Shown: positions 52,335 to 61,437, counted from the first letter of the stretch. The stretch: DNA of 64,000 nt from JAJYKC01 sp035545735 (GCA_035545735.1 DASZXS010000013.1:12659-76658), one strand, 5' to 3'. Notes: generated by a model from the sequence alone, not told the origin. A program made the numbers and translations.

Positions 52335-52913
52335 GTGCCCGTCACCATTGGAGCGCCGGCGAGTAGCTTCGCCAACCCCATCGGGCTCATGTCGGACTGC
52401 CATCGCCGCATCGAACGGTTTCTCGAAGCCCTCACCAAGGTGGCGGCCGGCGCGCAGGGCGGCTCGCTCGATGCCGAACACCGCCATGCCCTGGATGCGT
52501 CCCTCAAATACTTTCGCCACTCCGCGCCGAAACATACGGCGGACGAAGAGGAAGATCTGTTCCCCTTGCTTCGAAATAGCGAACGGCCGGAGCTGCAACC
52601 TCTGATGGCGCGCGTTGACTTACTGGAGCGGGAGCATAAAAAGGCGGACGGATGGCATCGCGAAGTCGACGAGATCGGGGAGCGGTGGCTGCAACAAGAC
52701 CATCTTTCCCCCGAAGAGACAGCTCGTCTCCAGGAACTCCTTACGTCCCTCTCCGATCTCTATCGTACCCACCTCGCCATCGAAGACCGGGAAGTCTTCC
52801 CCGCCGCGCGCGAAGCCCTCTCGCGCTCCGAGGCGGTCGCGATCGGCCGCAAAATGGCTTCCCGCCGGGGAGTTCTCTTCGTGCCGGAAGAGGCCCCTCC
52901 GGCGAGTCTTTAG
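52335..52913 (+). CDS. Hemerythrin-domain protein
   Basis: 192 residues from GTG. A hemerythrin/HHE four-helix bundle is shown by His in DCHRRIERFLEAL, HSAPKHTADEEEDLFPLL, LEREHKKADGWHREVD and YRTHLAIEDREVFPAA, the expected di-iron ligands. Such proteins bind oxygen, NO or iron. There is no fused domain and no signal peptide. It follows the ferredoxin directly, so electron delivery from ferredoxin to the di-iron centre is plausible. The CRP/FNR-like site upstream would fit oxygen or NO control. Confidence 0.88.
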   Translation: MPVTIGAPASSFANPIGLMSDCHRRIERFLEALTKVAAGAQGGSLDAEHRHALDASLKYFRHSAPKHTADEEEDLFPLLRNSERPELQPLMARVDLLEREHKKADGWHREVDEIGERWLQQDHLSPEETARLQELLTSLSDLYRTHLAIEDREVFPAAREALSRSEAVAIGRKMASRRGVLFVPEEAPPASL

Positions 52914-52919
52914 CGGCGC

Positions 52920-54077
52920 TTACTCGTCGTATTTGCGCACCTTCACAGTGCGCAGCATCAATTCCTGCTTCTCAAACCGCTTCGAATCCAGATCGCGGAG
53001 TTTCTGGGCCTGACGGCCGGCGGCGGGATCTTTTGTCTTCTGCAGCAAAACCAGCATGGCGCTGTTCGAGATGTAGCTTTCCGGATTCAGTTCCAAGGCC
53101 CGGTCCATCTCGCTTCGCGCGCGCGCCATGTCTCCAAGATGCATGCAGGCGAGGCCCAGTCCGGCGTGAGATTCCGCATACTTCGGATCGGCTTGAATCG
53201 ATCGCGCGTAATGTTTGGAGGCTGCCTCCCAATCTCCCTCCGCCTTGGCGATCCTGCCGAGATAATATTCAGCGCCCGCGGTGGTCTCGCGATTACCAGC
53301 GATCGCGTTCATCTCTTTTGCAGAGGACTCGTAATCCTGTCCGGCGAAGTGCGCCGCCCCCAATGCAAAATGGCCCCGCGGATCGTCCGGATGCGCCGCG
53401 ACATATTTCTTAAAGTAGGGAATGGCCTCCCACCCGGTGCGTCCGTCCAATTCCACCGAGCCGCGCGCGTAGTTATAAATGGGATTGTCCGGATCGAGGT
53501 CGACTGCTCTCTGGAGAGACGCCTTCGCCTCCACCGAGAGGTTGAGCCCGATGCAAACCATGCCGAAGAAGAAATGAACCGGCGCGGAGCGAGGGTCCAG
53601 GTCGCGGGCATGCGCCAGGTACCCGAGCGCGCCGGTCAAGTCGTTTTGCTTTTCCGCGATTCGGGCCAGTTCCATCAATAGCGCCGGGTCCTTCGGCCGC
53701 GCCGGGACGGCCTTTTCGAGCGTGGCGCGAGCCCGCGTGAGAGCCTGCGGATCGGTGGCGCTGAGCAGCCCGGCGACCCGGCTGAGGTTCAGGCTGGCCC
53801 CAGCCAAGCCGGGACTCAGGCGAACCGCCTGAGTGAAGTCCGACTCCGCCTCCGTGAGCTGGTTCCGTTCGGCGTGAACGATCCCGCGCAGGTTATAGAG
53901 ACCGCCGTCGTTCGCGTCCTTCTTCAGAGCCGCGGAAATCGCGATTTCCGCGGCCTCGAACTTCCCCTCCTCCATGTAGGACTGGATGCGAAGAATCGTC
54001 TCCCTGGATGCCGCGCCGTAAGCCGGGAGCCGGCAAAGGCAAAGGCACACGATCCCAAGGAGGCACTTCTTCTTCAT
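52920..54077 (-). CDS. Secreted TPR-repeat protein, partner of Oar receptor 2
   Basis: 385 residues with a signal peptide (KKCLLGIVCLCLCRLPAYGAA). The rest is tetratricopeptide repeats, for example DGGLYNLRGIVHAERNQLTEAESDF and AESHAGLGLACMHLGDMARARSEM. It lies 13 bp after Oar receptor 2, the same arrangement as at 744-5233. Probably a periplasmic scaffold working with the receptor. It reads convergently with the hemerythrin gene (6 bp apart). Confidence 0.88.
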   Translation of the reverse strand: MKKKCLLGIVCLCLCRLPAYGAASRETILRIQSYMEEGKFEAAEIAISAALKKDANDGGLYNLRGIVHAERNQLTEAESDFTQAVRLSPGLAGASLNLSRVAGLLSATDPQALTRARATLEKAVPARPKDPALLMELARIAEKQNDLTGALGYLAHARDLDPRSAPVHFFFGMVCIGLNLSVEAKASLQRAVDLDPDNPIYNYARGSVELDGRTGWEAIPYFKKYVAAHPDDPRGHFALGAAHFAGQDYESSAKEMNAIAGNRETTAGAEYYLGRIAKAEGDWEAASKHYARSIQADPKYAESHAGLGLACMHLGDMARARSEMDRALELNPESYISNSAMLVLLQKTKDPAAGRQAQKLRDLDSKRFEKQELMLRTVKVRKYDE

Positions 54078-54090
54078 TCGAGCTCCCGCA

Positions 54091-57000
54091 CTAGAAGGTT
54101 ATCTTGCCTCCCAGCTGCAGGTTGCGGGGCGCTGTTACCGATCCATTCCACCCGCCGAAGCTGGGGCTCTGGATGTTGGTAACGAAGTAGTTCAAGAACG
54201 AGTGGGTATTAAATACGTTGAAGGCTTCCCCTCGAATCTGAATATTGAAACGCTCGGTGATGGCGAAATTCTTGGTGATGCCAAAGTCGAGATTGGTGTA
54301 GCCGAAGCCCCGGAAATTCGATACGCGCGGTCCTTTTCCGTAGTAGTAGTTGAACGAATCCACCGGCTCGAAGGCGTTGACGTTAAACAAGGGCAGGTCG
54401 GGGTTAAAGTTGCTGCGATCCTGGGCGTACGGATTCACGCCATCGATGTTTGCGGGAATGCAGGCGACCGCAAACTGCGAAGGGACGTTGCAATAGCTGG
54501 AGCGGAAGGCCAGCGGTTGTCCGGAGCTGACGCGGAAGATTCCGTTGAGCTGCCAGCCGGACAGCAGTAAATTCAGAACCGGGCCGTGCGAATTTGCGAG
54601 CGGCTTTCCTTTACCGAACGGAAGCTCATAGCTGGTGGAAAGCGTGAATGCATTCGGAGTGTCCTGGTTCGATAGGGCCTTCTGCCGTTTTTGCTCGAAG
54701 GGCGATATCGCGTAGACCGCCCCCTGGGTGGACTGGGAATAGTCCGCGTCGGTGAGAGTTTTGGAGAACGTGTAGGATGCGAGGAAGTAGAATCCGGCGG
54801 AAAACCGCTTTTCCGCGCTCACCTGCAGCGCGTGGTAGGTCGAATTTCCGTTGCTCTCGTTCTGGCCGTAAATATTTCCGCAATACTGCGGATAGGGCAG
54901 CAGCGCCTGAGCGACCGTGGGAGCGCAGCCGGTCATCTGTTCCACCCAGCCCGCGTAAGGAATCGACACGCCATCGAGCGTGGTTTGTCCGGGCGAGAAC
55001 TGATCGTTCAGACGGTTCCCCATGGAGAGCAGAGACGGGTTTAGAGCGTTCAGGGCATTGACCTGGGAGAGCAGGCGAGTGCCCTTGTTGCCGACGTAGG
55101 CCGTGGTGACACGGATATCCTTGCCGACCTGCCGCTCGATGGTGAGGTTCCACTGCTGGGTATAGGGCCTGCGGTTTCCATCCTTCGGGCGATAGTTCGG
55201 GGCATTTTGACCGTTCAGGAAGGACGAATCGATGAACGGAGGCATGGTGAAGTTTTGCGGGAGTCCGTTCTGGAGCAGGAAGGCCGGCTGAATTCCGCCC
55301 AGCGTGCTGTTGAAGGTAACCGTCTCGTTAAACCCATCGGTCGCGATCCCGGCGTTCCATCCCGGATAGTAGGCCTGCTCATAGAAGATGCCGTACCCGG
55401 CGCGAACCACGGTTTCCGGCGTCACGGAATAAGCGAGGCCGACGCGCGGGCCATACGCGTTGTAATAGGTTGTCTCCGGCGCATCGGCGCCGTAGCTGGC
55501 TGCGCCCCATTTCGAGCCGGCGAACGCGAGCCGCCCGGGCCGGCCGCCGGCTCCCGGATTCGCGCCGGTCGGATCGAAGAAGGAAGTCTGATTTTCCGCC
55601 TCGACCGATGGCGTGAAGACGTCCCAGCGGAGCCCGAGGGTCACGCTCAACTTCGGCGTCGCCTTCCAGGTGTCTCCGGCAAAAAAGCCGTATGCCTTTG
55701 CTCGCGGATTGAACGCGGGCAGCGTGTAAAAGCCGGCGCTTGCCGAACCCACATCGCCGAGCAGGAAACTCGCCATTGAGTTGCCGCTGGTGAGCCCGAC
55801 CAACCCCGTGTTGGCGTTCGTGAAACGGAACGAACCGGAGGCATTCGGCTGCTGGGCCGTCGGGTAGCCCAGGCTGCGATACTCACCGCCGAAATAGAAG
55901 ACGTGTTTCCCCCGGACCCAGGTCAGCGTATCGGTCGCGACGTAGGTAGGCCGGGTGCTCAAAAGGTCCGAGTTTCCGCCATAGGAACTGAAATTGTCGA
56001 AGCTGAGGGCCGGCACGTGGGTATGGTTGTAGACGCCGGGAATCTGGGGGAGTTGGTCGACACAGCAGTCGCTCGCGTTGTATATGCCGGTCCTCAGGTC
56101 CAGGTAGCCCCACGCGAAATGGTTCACCAGGGCCGGAGAGAAGATGTGGTCGTAGTTTACGCGCGTAATGTGGCTATAGTTGGGAATTCGCGTGTTATTG
56201 GTGTCGATAACCGCGGGAAATGCGCTCTGGGTGTAAGGCAGCGTCCCACGATAATGATACGTGCCGAAAACGTGGTCCTTTTCGCCAAAATATTCATCGG
56301 CGCGAGTGTCCCACTGGTTCGTATTCGCATTGAGCGAGCTTGCCAGGCCGTTGGGAGAAACATAGTTATTCTGGAGTCCGGGCCGGTTTGGCATGGGCAC
56401 CAGTTTTAGCCATTGCGGGGCGAGCGACTGCGCCAGGCGAGGGTCGTTGGCGCAGATTACATTCGGATGGTGGCCATCGCAGCCCATGAACTGTTGCCGC
56501 AAATACGGCAAATTGTTTGGCCCGATGGGGTTGTTGGCATTATAGTTCGGGTTCGCGCGCGTCGTGTCGGGGTCGTAGATCGGATTGGGCCATTCGCTAA
56601 AATCTCCGGCCCGCATCTTTTCAGTCGGCACCGTCAGAATCGGCTGCGTGGTCGCGCCGACCGAGCGGTATTCTTCGTAGTTCACAAAGAAATAGGTCTT
56701 GTTAAAGCTGGTCCAGAGGCCAGGAAGCCTTGCCGCGCCGCCGACATACCCGCCGTAGTCGTTTTCGAGATCGCGAGGCGTTTTCAAGGCGCCGAACGGC
56801 CGGGCATTGAAGTAATTGTTCCGCTGAAATTCATAAGCGCCTCCGTGGAGTTGATTCGTGCCCTCCTTCGTGCTGGCGACAATGACGGCCGCGCCACTCG
56901 CGCCGTACTGCACGTCGTAATTGGAGGTGAGGACGCTGATTTCGCCAACCGCTTCCGGCGAGATCGGAAAATCCGCCTGGATGGCTGTCATGCCGCTCTG

Positions 57001-57621
57001 GCTGAGGAGCCCCTCCTGCATGGTGATCCCATCGAGAGTGGCCTCGTCGGAGCGCTCCTGCCCGCCGTTAAAGCGAGCGGTCGAGGAACTCGATGGGGCG
57101 TTGCCCAGGTTCACGCCAGGCAGCAGGGTGACAAATCCCGCCGCCGAGCGCTGGCCCCCGGCCACCTGCAACGGGAGAGCGAGAATTTCGCGTTTCGCGA
57201 TGGTCCCCTTCACTTCTCCGTTTTCAAAATTCAAGGGCGATGCGTTGGCGTTGACCTCGATAGTTTGCGTAGCCTCGCCGACCTGTAAGGATATCGGGAG
57301 GCTGACCGAATCGTTCAAGTGAACGACGATGCCGGTTTGAACAAAATCCTTGAATCCCTTCGCCGAAACCTGTAGCTGATAGTTGCCGCCGGGCAGGTTC
57401 GGAAAGGAAAACTGCCCGTCGGCTCCGCTGGTCGCCTTCGAAGTCTTGGCCGAATCGGTCGCTCGCAGGTTCAGCTCTGCCCCGACAACGGACGCCCCGC
57501 TGCTGTCCGTGACGACACCGTTGATCGATCCATTAGAACTCTGGCCGAATGCCGCAAACGGACTACCGATGAGGCAGGCAAGGAGAGCGGCGGTTAAGTT
57601 TTGCAGCGCGAAACTTTTCAT
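54091..57621 (-). CDS. Oar-like TonB-dependent receptor with carboxypeptidase regulatory-like domain (receptor 2)
   Basis: 1176 residues. Signal peptide (TAALLACLIGSPFAAFGQ), regulatory-like beta-sandwich (about 28-120, GSINGVVTDSSGASVVGAEL), plug with NGGQERSDEATLDGI, and a long barrel ending in GGKITF. It is clearly of the same family as the protein at 1877-5233, though the plug sequences differ. It probably takes up or binds an unidentified large substrate. AGAGGAAAGA precedes the ATG, and a consensus-type promoter is at 57685-57713. Confidence 0.92.
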   Translation of the reverse strand: MKSFALQNLTAALLACLIGSPFAAFGQSSNGSINGVVTDSSGASVVGAELNLRATDSAKTSKATSGADGQFSFPNLPGGNYQLQVSAKGFKDFVQTGIVVHLNDSVSLPISLQVGEATQTIEVNANASPLNFENGEVKGTIAKREILALPLQVAGGQRSAAGFVTLLPGVNLGNAPSSSSTARFNGGQERSDEATLDGITMQEGLLSQSGMTAIQADFPISPEAVGEISVLTSNYDVQYGASGAAVIVASTKEGTNQLHGGAYEFQRNNYFNARPFGALKTPRDLENDYGGYVGGAARLPGLWTSFNKTYFFVNYEEYRSVGATTQPILTVPTEKMRAGDFSEWPNPIYDPDTTRANPNYNANNPIGPNNLPYLRQQFMGCDGHHPNVICANDPRLAQSLAPQWLKLVPMPNRPGLQNNYVSPNGLASSLNANTNQWDTRADEYFGEKDHVFGTYHYRGTLPYTQSAFPAVIDTNNTRIPNYSHITRVNYDHIFSPALVNHFAWGYLDLRTGIYNASDCCVDQLPQIPGVYNHTHVPALSFDNFSSYGGNSDLLSTRPTYVATDTLTWVRGKHVFYFGGEYRSLGYPTAQQPNASGSFRFTNANTGLVGLTSGNSMASFLLGDVGSASAGFYTLPAFNPRAKAYGFFAGDTWKATPKLSVTLGLRWDVFTPSVEAENQTSFFDPTGANPGAGGRPGRLAFAGSKWGAASYGADAPETTYYNAYGPRVGLAYSVTPETVVRAGYGIFYEQAYYPGWNAGIATDGFNETVTFNSTLGGIQPAFLLQNGLPQNFTMPPFIDSSFLNGQNAPNYRPKDGNRRPYTQQWNLTIERQVGKDIRVTTAYVGNKGTRLLSQVNALNALNPSLLSMGNRLNDQFSPGQTTLDGVSIPYAGWVEQMTGCAPTVAQALLPYPQYCGNIYGQNESNGNSTYHALQVSAEKRFSAGFYFLASYTFSKTLTDADYSQSTQGAVYAISPFEQKRQKALSNQDTPNAFTLSTSYELPFGKGKPLANSHGPVLNLLLSGWQLNGIFRVSSGQPLAFRSSYCNVPSQFAVACIPANIDGVNPYAQDRSNFNPDLPLFNVNAFEPVDSFNYYYGKGPRVSNFRGFGYTNLDFGITKNFAITERFNIQIRGEAFNVFNTHSFLNYFVTNIQSPSFGGWNGSVTAPRNLQLGGKITF

Positions 57622-57684
57622 GAGTTCTTTCCTCTGGACGTAGATATTTTTTTATTTACAGCAACCGCAGAAAAACTGAGAGTG

Positions 57685-57713
57685 ATTATATATCACGGCA
57701 TTTCCGGAACCAA
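57685..57713 (-). promoter_or_regulatory. Sigma-70-type promoter for the Oar receptor 2 operon
   Basis: On the minus strand TTGGTT (57708-57713) and a perfect TATAAT (57685-57690) are 17 bp apart, in a strongly AT-rich block about 65 bp before the receptor ATG. Confidence 0.7.
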
Positions 57714-57770
57714 TAAGAATGCGAACAAAATAAATTCGTTTTGATCGCGAAAATGCTTCCGTGCCGGATT

Positions 57771-57785
57771 CTCCCTTAACGGGAG
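57771..57785 (-). terminator. Possible short hairpin after the small secreted protein gene
   Basis: CTCCC and GGGAG form a 5-bp stem ten bases past the stop at 57796. The T-rich side lies on the plus strand, so terminator function for the minus-strand gene is doubtful. Confidence 0.25.
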
Positions 57786-57795
57786 TTTTACGGGG

Positions 57796-58125
57796 TCAGC
57801 TTCGCTTCATGCGGCCGCGGATGCGCCGGGCGAGCTTTTCGATCTCTTCGGTTTGCTTGATGGAGGTCAGGGAGAGCACGTACTGCTCGTCCTTCTCGAC
57901 CGCGGTTTTGAGATTTTCGGCGAGCTTGACCAGTTCCTTGCAATCCGCCAGCGTTTTGCGGTAGTCGTCCTTGAGGATTTCATCCTGTTGGAGTTTGCCG
58001 TTGGGAAGACGAACCGGAGTATCTCTGGTGCCGTCCCGGGGGAGGCGCGGAGAATCCGGCCACTGACCGGCCCGGAGGGCGGGCGCGGCGCCGGAAAGCA
58101 AGAGGAAAGCCCGGCGGGAGTTCAT
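57796..58125 (-). CDS. Small exported protein of unknown function
   Basis: 109 residues. The N-terminus NSRRAFLLLSGAAPALRAGQ looks like a twin-arginine or Sec signal. The mature part has a helical Lys/Glu-rich domain (LKDDYRKTLADCKELVKLAENLKTAVEKDEQYVLSLTSIKQTEEIEKLARRI) with one cysteine, ending in a basic RIRGRMKRS tail. I do not recognise a family. It lies 42 bp downstream of the thioredoxin-reductase-like gene and could be the last gene of that operon. Confidence 0.65.
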   Translation of the reverse strand: MNSRRAFLLLSGAAPALRAGQWPDSPRLPRDGTRDTPVRLPNGKLQQDEILKDDYRKTLADCKELVKLAENLKTAVEKDEQYVLSLTSIKQTEEIEKLARRIRGRMKRS

Positions 58126-58167
58126 CTTCAGGCCATTGTATCGCCCGGGGAAGAAAGCAAGGCGGCC

Positions 58168-59832
58168 TCAGGTCAGAGCCAGGTATTGGTGCGCCAGCCA
58201 TACCACCATCGATCCTTCGCCCACGGCCGACGCGACACGGTTCATGGCGCCGGCGCGAAGGTCACCCGCCGCAAATACCCCGGGGGCGCTGGTTTCGAGG
58301 GGCAGCGGCTCGCGCAGCTCTTTCCAAATGCGCGGATACGCCTCGGCCGACATCAGGTCCCGGCCAGTGAGGACAAATCCTTTGTCGTCGCGCAGCACAT
58401 TGGGAGGGAGCCAGTCATTGCAAGGACGGGTGCCGATAAACACGAAGAGCGCCGCGACCTCCTCAATGTGGCGCGACCCATCCTCAAGAGAAAGGAGCCC
58501 AATCCGTTCCACCTGGCCCTCGCCTTCGACCCATTCGATTTCCATCCGGGGCCGGAGCCGGATATTCGGCGTTTTCTCGATCTGATCGATCAGGTACTGC
58601 GACATCGTCGCGCGCAGGCTATCGCGCCGCACCACGATCTGCACTTCCTTCGCGTGCCGGGCCAGATACAACGCGCCCTGGCCGGCCGAATTCCCGCCGC
58701 CGACAACCACCACGCGCCGGCCGGCGACGGCCGACGCTTCGGTGGTCGCAGCGCCGTAATATACCCCACCGTCCGTGCGGTCCGCCATGCCGTGCGCCGG
58801 ATGCACCCGATAAAGCATCCCGGTGGAGGCCAGCATGGCTCGCGTGACAATCTCTCGGCCATCGGCGAGCGTGAGACGCTTATAGCCCTCTTCCAGGGAA
58901 ACCTTCGTTACTTCGAGTGGCGCCAGAAACTCGGCCCCCAGACGCTGCGCCTGCGTCACGGCGCGTCGCGTCAACTCGCTGCCGCTGACGCCGGCCGGAA
59001 ACCCGAGATAGTTCTCGATCCGGGCGCTGGCGCCTGCCTGGCCGCCCGGCGCGCGGCGGTCCAGCAGCAGCGTCCGCAGGCCTTCCGACGCGCCGTACAC
59101 TGCCGCCGCAAGACCGGCCGGACCCGCGCCGACGATGACGAGGTCGTATACATCGAAGGCGGCCGACAGCGAACGGCCCAGGCGCTCGGCCACCTGGCGG
59201 GGCTCCGGGTTGCGCAGCACGGGACCCCCATCGTCGAAGAACAGGGCCGGGAGTTCGTCGTCTCCCACGCCGGCCGCGTTGAGAAGGACGCGCGCGTCCG
59301 GGTGCCGCGCGACGTCGAGCCAATGATAGGAAATGAGATTACTCGCAAGGAAAGTCTTGATCGCGTGGGATCGGGGCGACCACTGAGGTCCGACGAGGCG
59401 CAGTCCCTTCGCGTCGGGCAAATAGTGGGCCTGCCAGGCGTCGAGGAGGTCGTCGATTACCGGAAAAAGACGCTCCTCGGGCGGGTCCCAGGGTTTTGAC
59501 AGGTAGTAGTCGAGATGCGCTTGGTTGATCGCTTTGACAGCCGCGTCGATATCGGAGTAGGCGGTGAGGAGAACACGCCGCGCCTGGGGGTACACCTCGC
59601 GCGACCTGGTAAGCACTTCGGTTCCCAGCATACCCGGCATGCGCTGATCGCTGATCAACATTGCCAGGGAATCTCCGCGGCTTTTCAATTCGTTTACCGT
59701 TGCCAGCGCTTCCGGTCCGGATGCAGCGCCGATGACCGTATAGTGCGCCCGATACCGCGACCGAAGGTCACGGCGCACGGCGGCGAGCACCTGAGGGTCG
59801 TCGTCGACGACGAGCAGGACAGGCTTGTTCAA
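58168..59832 (-). CDS. Response regulator fused to glutaredoxin-like and thioredoxin-reductase-like domains, CxxC sites missing
   Basis: 554 residues in three parts. A receiver domain (1-120) has acidic DDD near residue 10, phospho-acceptor Asp62 and Lys113. A glutaredoxin/thioredoxin-like domain (about 140-225) has LPALFFDDG but W-S-P-R-S-H where W-C-x-x-C is expected. An FAD/NAD(P)H oxidoreductase (about 230-554) has IVGAGPAGLAAAVYG, VVVVGGGNSAGQGA and GVFAAGDLRAG. At the thioredoxin-reductase redox site C-A-T-C the protein has G360-A-A-T. Only one Cys (471) exists. So it cannot act as a classical thioredoxin reductase; an NAD(P)H oxidase or ferredoxin-reductase-like role, gated by phosphorylation, is possible. 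ATGA overlap with the kinase gene. Confidence 0.88.
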   Translation of the reverse strand: MNKPVLLVVDDDPQVLAAVRRDLRSRYRAHYTVIGAASGPEALATVNELKSRGDSLAMLISDQRMPGMLGTEVLTRSREVYPQARRVLLTAYSDIDAAVKAINQAHLDYYLSKPWDPPEERLFPVIDDLLDAWQAHYLPDAKGLRLVGPQWSPRSHAIKTFLASNLISYHWLDVARHPDARVLLNAAGVGDDELPALFFDDGGPVLRNPEPRQVAERLGRSLSAAFDVYDLVIVGAGPAGLAAAVYGASEGLRTLLLDRRAPGGQAGASARIENYLGFPAGVSGSELTRRAVTQAQRLGAEFLAPLEVTKVSLEEGYKRLTLADGREIVTRAMLASTGMLYRVHPAHGMADRTDGGVYYGAATTEASAVAGRRVVVVGGGNSAGQGALYLARHAKEVQIVVRRDSLRATMSQYLIDQIEKTPNIRLRPRMEIEWVEGEGQVERIGLLSLEDGSRHIEEVAALFVFIGTRPCNDWLPPNVLRDDKGFVLTGRDLMSAEAYPRIWKELREPLPLETSAPGVFAAGDLRAGAMNRVASAVGEGSMVVWLAHQYLALT

Positions 59833-61247
59833 ACGTTCTCTCCCGCGGGGTGGATGCCGGCCAGCGGCAGGGCAACCCGGAACTCCGTTCGGCCCGGTTG
59901 CGACTCAACCGAGATCTCGCCGTCGTTGTGGATGACGAGGCGCCGCACGATGTCGAGGCCCAGCCCCGTGCCCTGTCCCATTGGCTTGGTGGTAAAGAAC
60001 GGGTCGAAGATCCGGCCGCGGATCGGCCCGGGGATTCCGGCTCCGTTGTCGATGATGCGTACCACTACTTTTCGATCCTCGCGGCGAGCCGTCACCTGAA
60101 CGCGTCCCGAGCTGGGAATGGCGTCCAGGGCATTATCGAACAGGTTCGCCCAAATCTGATTGAGTTCGCCGGCAAAGCCCAACGCACGGGGCAGGTCAGG
60201 CTCGGCTTCCACCACCACCGTGGCCGACTTAGCCCGGGCTTTCGCTCCGAGGACGGTCACCGTATTGTTCAGGCCCCGGACCAGGTCTACCGGCGCTGCA
60301 GCCGCGGCCTGATCCATGTGGGTGAATCCCTTGATCGCGGCGACCAGGCCCGAGATGCGCACGGCGGCGTCCTGAATCTCCGATGCGAGATTGTGGACCG
60401 CACACCCCGACGCACCCCATTTCAGGACGGCATTCAACGCGGGTCCATCCATGGTCTGAGCCAGGGTATCAAGCGCCTCGAACGTCACGGCGGTATCGGC
60501 AAGCAGCTCCGCGGTGGCGACGTCGAGGCCGCGGTCAGCCAGCCAGTCAGCCATCGCCTCCTCGCGTTCGGCCTGCTCAATGGGGGATCGCACGCCGGAC
60601 CCCTGTCTGGCCCGACAGCCTTCGCGAAGGGCATCGACCGCGGAAAGCTGCTTCCCGGTCAGCTCGAAGGCGCCGAGCGCCCGGGTTGCCCGCTCGCTAT
60701 CCTCCAGCTTTTCGTCAAGCAGCGCGGCGCTGCGTTCGATGGCGGAGGCGGGGTTGTTCAATTCGTGGGCGAGGCCGGCGGACAGCTTTCCCAGCGAAAT
60801 CATCTTCTCGTCGTGCAGGTCGCTCGCCGTGAAGGCGCGGGCGCGGTCGATCATGGCGTGAACCAGGATCGCCGTCGTCTCATGGCACGTTTCGATCATT
60901 TCACGGATCTGGCCGTCATGCACGACGAGGATTTCCGAGGGTTCGCGGGCGACCGCGTCGCCCGGTGGGCCGGCCACGCGGGAATACGGGAGCAGGCCCA
61001 TCACGTCGCCCTCGCGCCATTCCATGATCTTACGCGGCCCCGCTCCGCGGTCGACCGACATCGCGAAAGAACCCGACAGCACCACGAATAAGCCTTCCGG
61101 GCGGGTACCTTTTGCGGTCAACACGTGTCCAGGCCCCACTTGCCGGATGACCCCGTGGGTAGACAGCCAAGTCAACTCTTCGCGAGGCGCCGGGCTGAGG
61201 GTCTTGTGCCGCGCCAGCCGATCGACGAGGTTCGCGTCCGGCATCAT
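59829..61247 (-). CDS. Histidine kinase with N-terminal cyclic-nucleotide-binding-type domain
   Basis: 472 residues. The first 115 or so form a CRP-type beta-roll (VIRQVGPGHVLTAKGTRPEGLFVVLSGSF, then REGDVMGLLPYS). A HisKA-type H-box follows with phospho-acceptor His at about 161 (AHELNNPASAIERS). A long helical insert of about 140 residues is next, then a HATPase with N-box NQIWANLFDNALDAI and G-boxes DNGAGIPG and GTGLGL. There are no membrane helices, so it is a soluble sensor. It overlaps the response-regulator fusion by 4 bases, making that its likely partner. Ligand unknown. Confidence 0.9.
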   Translation of the reverse strand: MMPDANLVDRLARHKTLSPAPREELTWLSTHGVIRQVGPGHVLTAKGTRPEGLFVVLSGSFAMSVDRGAGPRKIMEWREGDVMGLLPYSRVAGPPGDAVAREPSEILVVHDGQIREMIETCHETTAILVHAMIDRARAFTASDLHDEKMISLGKLSAGLAHELNNPASAIERSAALLDEKLEDSERATRALGAFELTGKQLSAVDALREGCRARQGSGVRSPIEQAEREEAMADWLADRGLDVATAELLADTAVTFEALDTLAQTMDGPALNAVLKWGASGCAVHNLASEIQDAAVRISGLVAAIKGFTHMDQAAAAAPVDLVRGLNNTVTVLGAKARAKSATVVVEAEPDLPRALGFAGELNQIWANLFDNALDAIPSSGRVQVTARREDRKVVVRIIDNGAGIPGPIRGRIFDPFFTTKPMGQGTGLGLDIVRRLVIHNDGEISVESQPGRTEFRVALPLAGIHPAGENV

Positions 61248-61259
61248 GAGTTTGATCTC

Positions 61260-61297
61260 CAGTCCATTACAACTTGATCAGTCCATTACAAGTTGAT
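61260..61297. repeat. Two 19-bp direct repeats just upstream of the kinase gene
   Basis: CAGTCCATTACAACTTGAT (61260-61278) is followed at once by the same 19 bases with one change (C to G, 61279-61297). The change creates an inverted repeat CAACTTG-N12-CAAGTTG across the two copies. It lies 13-50 bp upstream of the kinase start and is a candidate operator. Confidence 0.7.
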
Positions 61298-61402
61298 CCA
61301 GCGGCCGGGCAGAGATCCACCACGGTGCCTGCCACATCCATCCGGGAAACGACGCACAAATTAAGTGAACCGGCCACGTTTGGGGTGCGCGGCCAGCGTC
61401 TG

Positions 61403-61408
61403 ATTATA
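61403..61408 (-). promoter_or_regulatory. Candidate -10 element for the kinase/fusion operon
   Basis: A perfect TATAAT on the minus strand, 156 bp upstream of the kinase ATG, inside the 190-bp gap after the propeller gene. No convincing -35 is present. The predicted leader would contain the direct repeats at 61260-61297. Confidence 0.3.
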
Positions 61409-61437
61409 CTATCCCGGACCGCAACGGCTCTCCTTCC

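Noticed and set aside
57853..59499. Plus-strand open frame of 548 codons opposite the receiver/reductase fusion
   Set aside because: Antisense shadow of a well-supported gene; no recognisable domain and abnormal composition.
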